Positions 24,662 to 32,094 of a DNA stretch of 64,000 nucleotides are shown piece by piece (positions within the stretch are counted from its first letter, which is position 1; each line of letters begins with the position of its first letter). Location: contig CAVVOG010000003.1 in the NCBI GenBank assembly GCA_963749895.1, positions 558,001 through 622,000 of the forward strand. The letters are read 5' to 3'. The DNA comes from AC-51 sp963749895. GTDB lineage: Bacteria > Actinomycetota > UBA4738 > HRBIN12. Below the pieces are notes generated by a model. That model did no database searches. It was not told the DNA's origin and was given only the letters and a program-made list of their open reading frames with translations. Made by a program: the position numbers and the translations under genes.

Positions 24662-25969
24662 ATGATCCCCGCGCGGCCCCGGTGCACGGCCCACCTGGTC
24701 GTCGGCCTCGCCCTCGTCGCCTCGGCGTGTACGGGCGCGGACCCGGATCCAACCGCCTCCACGTCGCCGTCGCCGTCGATCCAGCCGTCCGTACCGCCGG
24801 ACGTTCCTCCGGGCGCCGCGATGCTCCCCGGGACGCTCCTGATCCGAGATCTCGACGGCAACCTCGTGACGCTCCGGCCCGACGGCTCCGGCCGGCTCAC
24901 GCTGGCCGTCGCCGCCGGCGGCCAGGTGGAGGTGTCCCAGGCGGCGTGGGCACCGGACGGAACGCGGGTCGCCTGGGGCCAGCTCGACCAGCTGGAGGGC
25001 TCGATCAGGACGCAGGTCGTGACGAGCGCTCCCGGGGGCGGGGAACGCACGGCCACCGACGTGGAGTTCCTGCCCTTCTACCTCGCGTGGGATCCGACGT
25101 CGCGCCATGTCGCCTACCTCGGGAACGAGGGCGACGGCGTCGGGCTCGGCGTCGTCGAGGGGGCCGTCGGCCCCACGCCGACCTCGCGCCCGCTCGACGC
25201 CGGCCAGCCCTACTACTTCGCGTGGGGTCCCGAGGGTGACACCCTCCTGATCCACGAGGGAGACGATCGACTCGAGGAGCTCACCCTCGACGGGGACACC
25301 GAGACCGTGGAGGAACGACCCGGCGTCTTCCAGGCGCCGGCGTGGACGTCCGACGGGCTCACGCAGCTGTTCGTGCGTCGTGGCGCCGGTCTCCGTCAGA
25401 CGATCGTGGCGCGTCACCGCGAGCGCGAGCGGTCGCGCGACCTCGCCCCGATCGTGGGCGCCGGCTTCATGGTCCTGTCGCCCGACGGGCGCCGTGTCGC
25501 CTACCAGGCGCTCTCGCCGGACGAGCTCGACCTCTACGACCGTGACCTCCCCGAGCGGGTGGACGACGTCGGCGTGACCGTCGTGGACCTGAGATCGGGT
25601 CAGGTCGAGCAGATCTCGTCCGACCTCGCCGCGGCCTGGTACTGGAGCCCCGACGGCTCCCGCCTCGCGGTCCTGGAGCCCGTATACGACGGCGACGGCC
25701 CGATCTCGTTCCGGTGGCGCCTCTGGGATGGCTCGTCCGACGTGCTCACGCCCACCTTCACCGCGTCGCTCCCGCTGCTGCAGGAGACCACGCCGTTCTT
25801 CTCACAGTTCGCGCAGAGCTGGTCGATGTGGGCGCCCGACAGCTCGGCCTTCGCGTTCCCGCTCGACCTGCCGGGTGCGGCGAACACGATCGTCGTGCAG
25901 CCGGTCGATCCCGACCTGCCGCCCTACGCGCTCGGCCGTGGCACCTTCGTGGCGTGGTCGCCGGTCTGA
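24662..25969 (+). CDS. TolB/PD40-like beta-propeller lipoprotein
   Basis: A 435-residue exported protein. Residues 1-23 are a lipoprotein signal ending VASACTG. A Pro/Ser/Thr linker follows. The rest is made of WD40-like PD40 blades, recognisable from repeats such as AWAPDGTRVAWG, AWDPTSRHVAYLG, VLSPDGRRVAYQ, YWSPDGSRLAVLE and MWAPDSSAFAF, suggesting a six- to seven-bladed propeller at the outer membrane face. No catalytic domain is attached. ATG 24662 lies six nt behind a TACGAT box. It ends 6 nt from the stop of the convergent membrane gene. A binding or scaffold role is inferred, no more. Confidence 0.78.
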   Translation: MIPARPRCTAHLVVGLALVASACTGADPDPTASTSPSPSIQPSVPPDVPPGAAMLPGTLLIRDLDGNLVTLRPDGSGRLTLAVAAGGQVEVSQAAWAPDGTRVAWGQLDQLEGSIRTQVVTSAPGGGERTATDVEFLPFYLAWDPTSRHVAYLGNEGDGVGLGVVEGAVGPTPTSRPLDAGQPYYFAWGPEGDTLLIHEGDDRLEELTLDGDTETVEERPGVFQAPAWTSDGLTQLFVRRGAGLRQTIVARHRERERSRDLAPIVGAGFMVLSPDGRRVAYQALSPDELDLYDRDLPERVDDVGVTVVDLRSGQVEQISSDLAAAWYWSPDGSRLAVLEPVYDGDGPISFRWRLWDGSSDVLTPTFTASLPLLQETTPFFSQFAQSWSMWAPDSSAFAFPLDLPGAANTIVVQPVDPDLPPYALGRGTFVAWSPV

Positions 25970-25975
25970 GCCGGT

Positions 25976-26263
25976 TCACGCGTCGCGCTGCCGTGTCCGC
26001 GCCCCTCCGCCGAGCAGTCCGATGTCGATCACCACGCCCAGCACGATCACGACGACGCCACCGGCCTCGATCGCCCCGGTCGGGGTGGACAGGTCGTTGC
26101 GGGCCACCGCGTACGCGATCGTCGTGGTCGGAAGCGCGAAGAACCCGATCGTGGGCCAGAACCACGAGCCGTAGGCCATCGCGAGGTAGTCGCTGAAGAT
26201 CCACAGCAGCACGATCACGAACCTCGGGGTGATCAGCGTGAACAGCACAAGCAGGCAACCCAT
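25976..26263 (-). CDS. Small membrane protein, partner gene of SURF1
   Basis: A 95-residue protein with hydrophobic segments at about residues 3-26, 33-52 and 64-83 and a basic tail. It contains LITPRFVIVLLWIFSDYLAMAY and YGSWFWPTIGFFALPTTTIAYA, a pattern common in small actinobacterial membrane proteins with no assigned role. The ATG abuts the SURF1 stop (TAG then ATG), so it is translated from the same message. Confidence 0.7.
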   Translation of the reverse strand: MGCLLVLFTLITPRFVIVLLWIFSDYLAMAYGSWFWPTIGFFALPTTTIAYAVARNDLSTPTGAIEAGGVVVIVLGVVIDIGLLGGGARTRQRDA

Positions 26264-27022
26264 CTATCCCTCCTGTGTCTCCTCGCGCGATGTCTCCGCG
26301 TCCTCCCGGCGGTCGCGCCGAGCGAGCACCACGTACCCGACGATCGCGATCGTCGCGAACGAGAACCACTGGATCGCGTACGACAGATGTGGGCCCTCGG
26401 TCGGTTCGGGCACCTTCGCCGTGACGGGCAGTCCCTCACCCTGGGCGGGGTCCTGCGTCTGGAGCAGCAGGTAGAGCGGCGCGAGGTCGTGCTCGTCGAT
26501 CCGGACGTCGATCTCCGGCAGGTTGACCGCGCGGACCAGGGAGGCATCGGCGCCTTCGGAGAAGGCAGCCCCCTCCTCGGAGGGCAGCAGGACCCCCTCG
26601 ACGGCCACCGGCCCCCCAGGCGTCGCGGCCGGTGGCCCGATCGGGGTCGTGCGATCGGGCTCGTACGGGATCCATCCTCGATCGACGAGGACAGCGGCGC
26701 CGTCGGCGGTCACGAACGGCGTGAGCACGTGGTCACCCGGGCTCCCGTCGAGGGCACGTCCGTACAGCACGAGCTCGGAGGCCGCGTCGTAGCTGCCGGT
26801 CGCCTTCACGCGGCGGTACGCGAGCGCGTCGGGATCTTCGGCATCCGCGAGGATCTCGTCGAGGTCCGCCGGTGGCTCGGCCAGGCCGCGTTCGATCGAG
26901 GTGTTCGCGGCGCGGCGCTCGTGGAGGCGGTCGAGCTGCCAGAAGCCCAGTCGGACGCAGACCGTCGCGACCGCGACGGCGACGACGAACAGGACGATCC
27001 GGCGCGTGGGAGAGGCGCTCAC
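26264..27022 (-). CDS. SURF1 family cytochrome oxidase assembly protein
   Basis: A 252-residue protein anchored by an N-terminal helix (IVLFVVAVAVATVCVRLGFWQL) and a C-terminal one (WFSFATIAIVGYVVLA). The conserved blocks are LGFWQLDRLHERRAAN, a GRALDGSPGDHVLTPF segment, VLVDRGWIPYE and the terminal HLSYAIQWFSFA. SURF1 proteins help insert haem a into cytochrome c oxidase subunit I. No oxidase genes are present in the window. GTG 27022 is the likely start; it follows the SDR gene by 7 nt, so SDR, SURF1 and the small membrane protein probably form one unit. Confidence 0.85.
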   Translation of the reverse strand: MSASPTRRIVLFVVAVAVATVCVRLGFWQLDRLHERRAANTSIERGLAEPPADLDEILADAEDPDALAYRRVKATGSYDAASELVLYGRALDGSPGDHVLTPFVTADGAAVLVDRGWIPYEPDRTTPIGPPAATPGGPVAVEGVLLPSEEGAAFSEGADASLVRAVNLPEIDVRIDEHDLAPLYLLLQTQDPAQGEGLPVTAKVPEPTEGPHLSYAIQWFSFATIAIVGYVVLARRDRREDAETSREETQEG

Positions 27023-27029
27023 GGGCGGT

Positions 27030-27809
27030 TCAGGAGACCTTCGTCTCCTGGATCGTGTTCCCACCGTCGACGACCACGACCGTGCCGGTGACGTAGCGCG
27101 CCCGGTCGCTCGCGAGGAACGCCACGACCTCGGCCACCTCGTCGGGCGTGCCCGAGCGGCCGAGCGGCGTGTGCCGTCCGGCGACCGCCTCCTCCGGGAG
27201 CTGCGAGCCGGATGCGATCCACCCGGGAGCCACCGAGTTCACCGTCACACCCGCGCGCCCGACCTCCACCGCGACCGCGCGCATCAGGCCGTCCATCCCC
27301 GCCTTCGCGGCCGCGTACCCGACCACGCCGGGGTCGGTGACGAGCGGGCCGGTCACCGATGACACCATCACGACGCGACCCCAGCCGCGCTCGACCATCC
27401 CGGGCACGACCGCACGCGACACGTTGTAGGCCGTCTGCAGGTTGAGGGCGAGGTCGAGATCCCAGTCGGCGTCGGCGATGGTCGTGAACGCGCCGCCCAG
27501 CGGCTCACCCATGCCGACGTTCACCATGCCGGCGTTGTTCACGAGGATGTCGATCCGGCCGAACGTCTGCGTCACCGCGTCCGCGAGGGCTCTGACCTGC
27601 TCCCGGTCGGTCAGGTCGGCCACGAACCCGGCGGCCTCGGCGCCATCGGCGGTGAGGTGCGCGGCCCGGTCGTGGATCCGGTCGGTCGTCGACGTGACCG
27701 CGATCCTCGCGCCCTCGCGCGCCAGCACGCGGGCGCACGCGGATCCGATCCCCGTGGGGGAGCCCGCACCCGTGATCAAGGCCACCCGATCGCGTGCTTC
27801 TCCGTCCAT
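27030..27809 (-). CDS. Short-chain dehydrogenase/reductase
   Basis: A 259-residue classical SDR. The cofactor motif is TGAGSPTGIGSA, followed by NNAG, Ser in VSSVTGP, and the catalytic YAAAK. The C-terminal GRSGTPDEVAEVVAFLASDRARYVTGTVVVVDGG is typical of FabG-like reductases. Substrate unknown. ATG 27809 lies seven nt behind a TAGGCT box. It leads the SURF1 unit. Confidence 0.88.
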   Translation of the reverse strand: MDGEARDRVALITGAGSPTGIGSACARVLAREGARIAVTSTTDRIHDRAAHLTADGAEAAGFVADLTDREQVRALADAVTQTFGRIDILVNNAGMVNVGMGEPLGGAFTTIADADWDLDLALNLQTAYNVSRAVVPGMVERGWGRVVMVSSVTGPLVTDPGVVGYAAAKAGMDGLMRAVAVEVGRAGVTVNSVAPGWIASGSQLPEEAVAGRHTPLGRSGTPDEVAEVVAFLASDRARYVTGTVVVVDGGNTIQETKVS

Positions 27810-27816
27810 CGGTCGC

Positions 27817-27822
27817 AGCCTA
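27817..27822 (-). promoter_or_regulatory. -10 box, leaderless SDR-SURF1 unit
   Basis: TAGGCT on the minus strand, seven nt before ATG 27809. Confidence 0.55.
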
Positions 27823-27873
27823 CCGACTCAAGGCCGATGTCCTCCCGTGCCGATGGTGTGGTAAGACGGCGCG

Positions 27874-27910
27874 GTGGGGCCGCCCGTCCCGTGAGGCGGC
27901 GGCCCCCCAC
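27874..27910 (+). repeat. Imperfect GC-rich hairpin upstream of the Flp pilin gene
   Basis: GTGGGGCCGCC at 27874-27884 can pair with GGCGGCCCCCCAC at 27898-27910, with a two-base bulge. A TAAGAC -10-like sequence at 27862-27867 precedes it, so the hairpin could be in the 5' leader of the pilin message. A function is not established. Confidence 0.35.
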
Positions 27911-27936
27911 GACCGTACGGCTCGGGGGTGACGAAG

Positions 27937-28128
27937 ATGGGTTCGAAGATCCGTGACGCCGCGTGGCGTCTGTTCCTCTCGCTCCGCAGGGACGAAGGGG
28001 CGACCGCGGTCGAGTACGCGTTGATGGTTGCGCTGATCGCGCTGGTCGTCGTGGCTGCCGTGACGTTCCTCGGGCAGCAGACGAACTCCGCGTACAGCGA
28101 CCAGAGACTGCTCGACGGACTGGGGTAG
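27937..28128 (+). CDS. Flp/Fap-family type IVb pilin
   Basis: A 63-residue Flp prepilin. The prepilin peptidase site is DEG-ATAVEYALMVALIALVVV: cleavage after Gly leaves Glu at position 5 of the mature helix, as in Flp pilins. The C-terminus is very short. Flp pilins build tight-adherence pili or serve as minor components in actinobacteria. No tad, cpa or prepilin peptidase genes lie in the window, so it is an orphan here. ATG 27937 has a GGGGGTG site; a GTG at 27928 is in frame but less likely. Confidence 0.85.
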   Translation: MGSKIRDAAWRLFLSLRRDEGATAVEYALMVALIALVVVAAVTFLGQQTNSAYSDQRLLDGLG

Positions 28129-28197
28129 GTCCCTCGCTCCTCGCTTCTCGCGGGTTCGCGTGGCAGGATGCTCGCGTTCCTGAGGAGAGGGGGCTCG

Positions 28198-28617
28198 ATG
28201 ATCGCGCAGTCAGCCGGTGACGGGTTGGGCGCCGGGTTCGTGTTCGTGTGGGTCGTGATCGCCTGGGTCATCGGCGGGCTGGCCTTCTACGGCATCTTCA
28301 CGAAGGCAGGGAAGCCCGGATGGGCGGGGTTCATCCCGATCTACAACACGATCGTGATGCTCGAGGTGGTCGGCCGACCCGTGTGGTGGATCGTGCTGCT
28401 GCTGATCCCGTTCGTGAACTTCGTGGTCTGGATCATCGTGATGCTGGACCTGGCGAAGAGCTTCGGCAAGGGCGGGGGCTTCGTGATCGGTCTGATCTTC
28501 CTCAGCTGGATCTTCATGATGATCCTCGGTTTCGGTTCCGCGTCGTACGTCGGTCCGGCCGCGGGCGGTGCCGCGTCAGGCGGGACGGCGCCCCCGCCGC
28601 CACCGATGCCGAGCTGA
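28198..28617 (+). CDS. DUF5684 membrane protein
   Basis: A 139-residue protein with four hydrophobic segments. The diagnostic block is KAGKPGWAGFIPIYNTIVML followed by GRPVWWIVLLLIPFVNFVVW and LAKSFGKGGGFVIGLIFLSW, as in the DUF5684 family of small membrane proteins, sometimes fused to signal-peptidase-like domains. The tail is Gly/Ala/Pro-rich (ASGGTAPPPPPMPS), likely a disordered cytoplasmic end. ATG 28198 has a GAGGAGAGGGGG site. It follows the pilin gene by 69 nt. Function unknown. Confidence 0.8.
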   Translation: MIAQSAGDGLGAGFVFVWVVIAWVIGGLAFYGIFTKAGKPGWAGFIPIYNTIVMLEVVGRPVWWIVLLLIPFVNFVVWIIVMLDLAKSFGKGGGFVIGLIFLSWIFMMILGFGSASYVGPAAGGAASGGTAPPPPPMPS

Positions 28618-28651
28618 GTCCCGTCGGCCGAGCGGTCCGCCGATCATCGGC

Positions 28652-28657
28652 TAGGCT
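28652..28657 (+). promoter_or_regulatory. -10 box of the zinc-ribbon gene
   Basis: TAGGCT with nine nt to ATG 28667 and no ribosome site; at the long end of the leaderless spacing seen here. Confidence 0.4.
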
Positions 28658-28666
28658 CTGCCTCCG

Positions 28667-29374
28667 ATGACGGCGGACCACCGGCTCCTCGACCTGCAAG
28701 CCCTCGACCTCGCGCTCGACAGGCTGGCGCGTCGACGCCGAGCGCTGGAAGGGGAGGAGGATCTCGCCGCCGCCAGGGCCGAGGCGGATGCCGCCGAGGC
28801 GGCCTACGGGGAGCTGCGCCTGCGGATCGACGCGATCGACCGGGACGCCGGCAAGCTGGAGCACGAGATCGACTCGATGTCTCGCAAGGCCGCCGCCGAG
28901 CAGGCCCGTATGTACGACGGCTCCGTCGCGAACGCGAAGGAGCTCGAGGCGATGGCCCGCGAGGTGGAGAACCTGGCGCGCCGGAAGACCGATCGCGAGG
29001 ACGAGCTGCTCGTGCTGCTGGAGCAGCGAGAGGGTCTCGAGGCCGAGGCCAAGTCGGCCGAGCAGCGGGCGGGGGAGCTCCGCGAGAGGGTGGGTCACGT
29101 CGGCGCCGACACCGCGGCCGAACTCGCCTCGGTCCTGACGGAGATCGCGGCCGGCGAGCGCGACCGCGAGGCGCTGGCGGCGGCGATCGACCCCGACCTC
29201 GTCGAGCTCTACGACGACCTCCGTCCCCAGAAGAAGGGCGTCGCGGCGGCGGCGCTCGTCGACGGTGTGTGCCAGGGCTGTCACGAGTCCCTGTCGGCGG
29301 TGGAACTCAACCAGGTCAAGCACGCCGAGGGCGTGCCGCGGTGCGAGCACTGTCGTCGGATCCTGGTCGTGTGA
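28667..29374 (+). CDS. Coiled-coil protein with C-terminal C4 zinc ribbon (CdsZ-like)
   Basis: A 235-residue cytoplasmic protein. Residues 1-175 are mostly a long antiparallel coiled coil rich in Glu, Arg and Ala, containing DSMSRKAAAEQARMYDG. Residues 197-235 form a zinc ribbon with Cys pairs in VCQGCHESL and RCEHCRRI. This architecture is widespread in actinobacteria and next to an RNase H-like gene, as here (7 nt downstream). The role of the family is unsettled; a nucleic-acid-related function is suggested by the neighbour and by rnpB following. Confidence 0.82.
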   Translation: MTADHRLLDLQALDLALDRLARRRRALEGEEDLAAARAEADAAEAAYGELRLRIDAIDRDAGKLEHEIDSMSRKAAAEQARMYDGSVANAKELEAMAREVENLARRKTDREDELLVLLEQREGLEAEAKSAEQRAGELRERVGHVGADTAAELASVLTEIAAGERDREALAAAIDPDLVELYDDLRPQKKGVAAAALVDGVCQGCHESLSAVELNQVKHAEGVPRCEHCRRILVV

Positions 29375-29381
29375 GGGTGCG

Positions 29382-29816
29382 ATGAGCGGCGGTCCATATC
29401 CACGCCTGGTCGTCAACTGCGACGGCGCCTCTCGCGGCAATCCGGGCCCTGCGGGTGCCGGCGCGGTCCTGGCGACGCCCGACGGGGACGTCGTGGCGGA
29501 GATCGCGGAAGGACTCGGTGAAACGACCAACAACGTCGCCGAGTACACCGCGGTGATCCACGGCCTCCAGCGGGCGAGCGAGCTCGGTGCCACCGACGTG
29601 CTCGTGCGCTCGGACAGCCTGCTGCTCGTCAACCAGCTCACCGGGCGATACCGCGTCAAGACCCCCCACCTCGTGCCGCTCGCTCGGCGTGCCCGAGAGC
29701 TCGCTGCAGGGTTCGACCGGGTCCGGTTCGAGCACGTCCCGCGCGGCCGCAACGTCGAGGCCGATCGTCTCGCGAACATCGGGGTCGACATCTGGCTGGC
29801 GTCTCGCGAGCGCTGA
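29382..29816 (+). CDS. RNase HI-like domain protein
   Basis: A 144-residue RNase H fold protein. The acidic catalytic residues are visible as Asp in VNCDGASRGNPG, Glu in NNVAEYTAVIHGL, Asp in VRSDSLLLVNQL and Asp in VEADRLAN. It should cleave RNA in RNA-DNA hybrids, or act as an RNase HI domain protein like those fused to a phosphatase in mycobacteria (here the phosphatase part is absent). ATG 29382 has GAGGGTG four nt ahead and lies 7 nt after the zinc-ribbon gene, so they form an operon. Confidence 0.87.
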   Translation: MSGGPYPRLVVNCDGASRGNPGPAGAGAVLATPDGDVVAEIAEGLGETTNNVAEYTAVIHGLQRASELGATDVLVRSDSLLLVNQLTGRYRVKTPHLVPLARRARELAAGFDRVRFEHVPRGRNVEADRLANIGVDIWLASRER

Positions 29817-29841
29817 CGGGTCGGGCGCGGCGCGGTACGGT
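29813..29841 (+). promoter_or_regulatory. Promoter of rnpB
   Basis: CTGACG at 29813-29818, a 17-bp spacer and TACGGT at 29836-29841. The predicted start near 29848 coincides with the first base of the RNase P RNA terminal helix. Confidence 0.6.
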
Positions 29842-29847
29842 GGCGGC

Positions 29848-30224
29848 GGAGGAGCCGGCCGGGCGACCGCGGCCCGCGAGGGTCGAGGAAAGTCCGGACT
29901 CCGCAGGGCAGGACGCTGGCGAGAGCCAGGCGGGGGCGACCTCGCGAAGGGGCAACAGAAAGCGAACCGCCCGCGCGAGCGGGTAAGGGTGCAACGGTGG
30001 GGTAAGAGCCCACCAGCGCGACGGGCGACCGGCGCGGCTCGGCAACCCCCGTCCGGAGCAAGGTCGAGCAGGGAGCGTTCGAGGGCGGCCCGTCCGAGCT
30101 CCCGGGTGGACCGCACCGGTCCGGTGAACGGATCGGCGGCAGGCCGCGAGGCCCGTCGAGAGAGATGGTCGCCGGCGGGACGAAGGTCCCGTGCACAGGA
30201 TCCGGCTTACAGGCCGGCTCCTCC
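29848..30224 (+). ncRNA. rnpB: RNase P RNA, bacterial type A
   Basis: The catalytic RNA of RNase P, which removes 5' leaders from pre-tRNA. The ends pair as helix P1: GGAGGAGCCGGCC at 29848-29860 with GGCCGGCTCCTCC at 30212-30224. Conserved region I reads GAGGAAAGTCCGGACTCC (near 29885-29902). CAGAAA follows near 29956, the motif GGGTAAGGGTGCAA leads into a GGTGGGGTAAGAGCCCACC hairpin, and conserved region V is ACAGGATCCGGCTTACAGG near 30195-30213. The length of about 377 nt and the P-helix arrangement fit type A. The exact 3' end was set from pairing. Confidence 0.95.
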
Positions 30225-30248
30225 ACCTCGACCCACGGAACGGTGCGG

Positions 30249-30254
30249 TAGGGT
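30249..30254 (+). promoter_or_regulatory. -10 box, leaderless CNB-domain gene
   Basis: TAGGGT with six nt to ATG 30261. Confidence 0.5.
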
Positions 30255-30260
30255 GGCCGC

Positions 30261-30665
30261 ATGGACGCCGCGACCCCTGCCACCTTGCGCCGCATCCCGT
30301 TGTTCTCGGGTCTGGCCGATGACGAACTCGCCGCCCTGGCGGCCAGGGCCGGGGAGTTCACGGCTCCTGCAGGGCAGGTCCTGATCGAGATCGGTCAGCC
30401 CGGCTCGGGGCTCTTCGTGATCGAGGAGGGCGAGGTGGAGGTCGAGCTTCCGGCCGGCGGATCGGTCCGTGTCGGCCCGGGTGAGTTCGTCGGGGAGATC
30501 GCGCTGCTCACCGACGACCCGCACCACGCCCGGGTCCGGGCCGCGAGCGACGTACGGTGCCTCGCGATCGGGCGCGCGGACTTCGCGGCCTTGCTCGACG
30601 AGCAACCGCGCGTCGCCGTCGCGATGCTGCCGGTGCTCGCCCGCCGGCTCGCCGGCATGATCTGA
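30261..30665 (+). CDS. Stand-alone cyclic nucleotide-binding domain protein
   Basis: A 134-residue single CAP-type effector domain starting LRRIPLFSGLADDELAAL. The phosphate-binding cassette is GEIALLTDDPHHARVRA: the Gly-Glu is kept, but the Arg that normally contacts the cyclic phosphate is replaced by His or shifted by two positions, so nucleotide binding may be altered or lost. No DNA-binding domain follows. The ATG is six nt behind a TAGGGT box. Its stop is 4 nt from the lipA stop (convergent). It is a paralogue of the protein at 19177. Confidence 0.8.
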   Translation: MDAATPATLRRIPLFSGLADDELAALAARAGEFTAPAGQVLIEIGQPGSGLFVIEEGEVEVELPAGGSVRVGPGEFVGEIALLTDDPHHARVRAASDVRCLAIGRADFAALLDEQPRVAVAMLPVLARRLAGMI

Positions 30666-30669
30666 CGGA

Positions 30670-31650
30670 TCAGCTCGGCGCCGGCACGCCCGCCTCGAGC
30701 GCCCGACGGAACTGACGGCCGGCGTGATACGAGCTGCGGACGAGCGGTCCCGCTTCGACGTGTGCGATCCCGCGCGCCTCGCCCGCGGCCGCGTGGGCCG
30801 CGAACTCGTCCGGGTGCACCCAGCGGTCGACGGGCAGGTGGAACCGCGTGGGCTGGAGGTACTGCCCCATCGTGAGGATGTCGACACCGGCGTCGGCGAG
30901 GTCGGCCATCGTCTCGACCACCTCCTCGGGCGTCTCGCCCATCCCCAGGATCAGGTTCGACTTCGTCACGACGTCGGGACGATGGCGCTTCGCGGAACGC
31001 AGGACCTCCAGCGACCGCTCGTAGCCGAACGCGGGTCGGATCCGTTCGTGCAGTCGGGGCACGGTCTCGAGGTTGTGGGCGAACACGTCGGGTCCGGCTT
31101 CGAGCACGGTCGCGATGTCGGACCCGCCTCCTCGGAAGTCGCTCGGCAGCACCTCGACCCCGATGCCCGAGACCGCTCCTTTGCACGCCCGCACGGTCGC
31201 CGCCCAGATCCTTGCGCCACCGTCGGGCAGATCGTCCCGTGCGACCCCGGTCAGCACCACGAACCGAAGACCCATCGCGGCGACGGCCTCTGCGATCCGG
31301 GCCGGCTCGTCCTCATCGACTTGGTCGGGTCGGGCGGTCATCACGTCGCAGAAGCCGCAACGACGCGTGCATCGCGACCCCAGGATCAGGAAGGTCGCCT
31401 CCCGTTCCTCCCAGCACTCGCCGATGTTGGGGCACATCGCCTCCTCGCACACCGTGTGCAGGGAGAGGCCCCGCATCAGCCCTCTGAGCTCGTGGAACGT
31501 CGGACCGCTCGCCAGCCGCACCTTGAGCCACGGCGGCTTCCGCTCCCCCCGCGCGTTCACCCCGGTATCCGAGGCGGGCCCGCCCCCGGCCGGCGCCAGC
31601 GGGAGGTGCAGTCGGCGCCGCGCAGGGTTGTGGTCGCGAGGTGTGGTCAC
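30670..31650 (-). CDS. lipA: Lipoyl synthase
   Basis: A 326-residue radical SAM enzyme that inserts two sulfurs into protein-bound octanoate. The auxiliary cluster ligands are CEEAMCPNIGEC, the radical SAM cluster is CTRRCGFC, and the C-terminal Arg-Ser-Ser-Tyr motif is in LVRSSYHA. It works after LipB (41575) to make the lipoyl groups of the E2 and H proteins. GTG 31650 lies six nt behind a TACACT box that overlaps the -10 of the divergent gene. Confidence 0.95.
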   Translation of the reverse strand: MTTPRDHNPARRRLHLPLAPAGGGPASDTGVNARGERKPPWLKVRLASGPTFHELRGLMRGLSLHTVCEEAMCPNIGECWEEREATFLILGSRCTRRCGFCDVMTARPDQVDEDEPARIAEAVAAMGLRFVVLTGVARDDLPDGGARIWAATVRACKGAVSGIGVEVLPSDFRGGGSDIATVLEAGPDVFAHNLETVPRLHERIRPAFGYERSLEVLRSAKRHRPDVVTKSNLILGMGETPEEVVETMADLADAGVDILTMGQYLQPTRFHLPVDRWVHPDEFAAHAAAGEARGIAHVEAGPLVRSSYHAGRQFRRALEAGVPAPS

Positions 31651-31656
31651 GGCTCG

Positions 31657-31666
31657 AGTGTACGCT
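31657..31666. promoter_or_regulatory. Divergent promoter core with overlapping -10 boxes
   Basis: The ten bases AGTGTACGCT read TACACT on the minus strand (31662-31657, six nt before lipA) and TACGCT on the plus strand (31661-31666, seven nt before GTG 31674). The two hexamers share the central TA step, so only one polymerase could open the site at a time. Confidence 0.55.
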
Positions 31667-31673
31667 CGGCCCC

Positions 31674-32094
31674 GTGTCAGGCCGGTGGCTCGTCCCTGCC
31701 CTCATCGGGATCGTCGCGGCGTCCCTCTCGTGCGGAGGTTCGCCCGAGGACGAGCGCGCTTCGCTGTGTGAGGACCTCGGGAACCTCGGCGCAGACGGTC
31801 GAGCTGATCGCGAACCCGCCCGTGGATGCCACGGTGGGGCAGGTTCGCGGGGCGATCGAGAAGCTCGATCCCACGATCGAACAGGCCCAGGATGCCGAGG
31901 TCGTCCCGGATGCGGATGCCGAGGGGCTGCGCACCGACCAGGAGATCGCGCTCGAGGCCCTGCACGGCATCGGCGACGACACGTCGATCCTCGAGGTCGC
32001 CGAGGGCCGGCTGACGCCCACCGACGCCGTGGCCGCACGCTACCGAGATCTGACGGTCGCGCTTGGCTGCCCCGTGGCGGACCCGCTCGACTAG
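31674..32094 (+). pseudogene. Small secreted lipoprotein gene with an internal frameshift
   Basis: The gene begins at leaderless GTG 31674 with a lipoprotein signal (LVPALIGIVAASLSCGG) and continues as ...ERASLCEDLGNL. The reading then moves to another frame between about 31775 and 31790 (one extra base), where it proceeds as AQTVELIANPPVDATVGQVR and ends at TAG 32094. Both parts look like genuine protein: signal and acidic start in one frame, an acidic helical domain in the other. The joined product would be about 139 residues, of unknown function. The stop overlaps the convergent kinase stop in CTAG. Whether this is a true mutation or a sequence error cannot be told. Confidence 0.6.

Noticed and set aside
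28514..30361. Long minus-strand frame running across the RNase P RNA gene
   Set aside because: It spans a structural RNA and two coding genes on the other strand; no credible protein.
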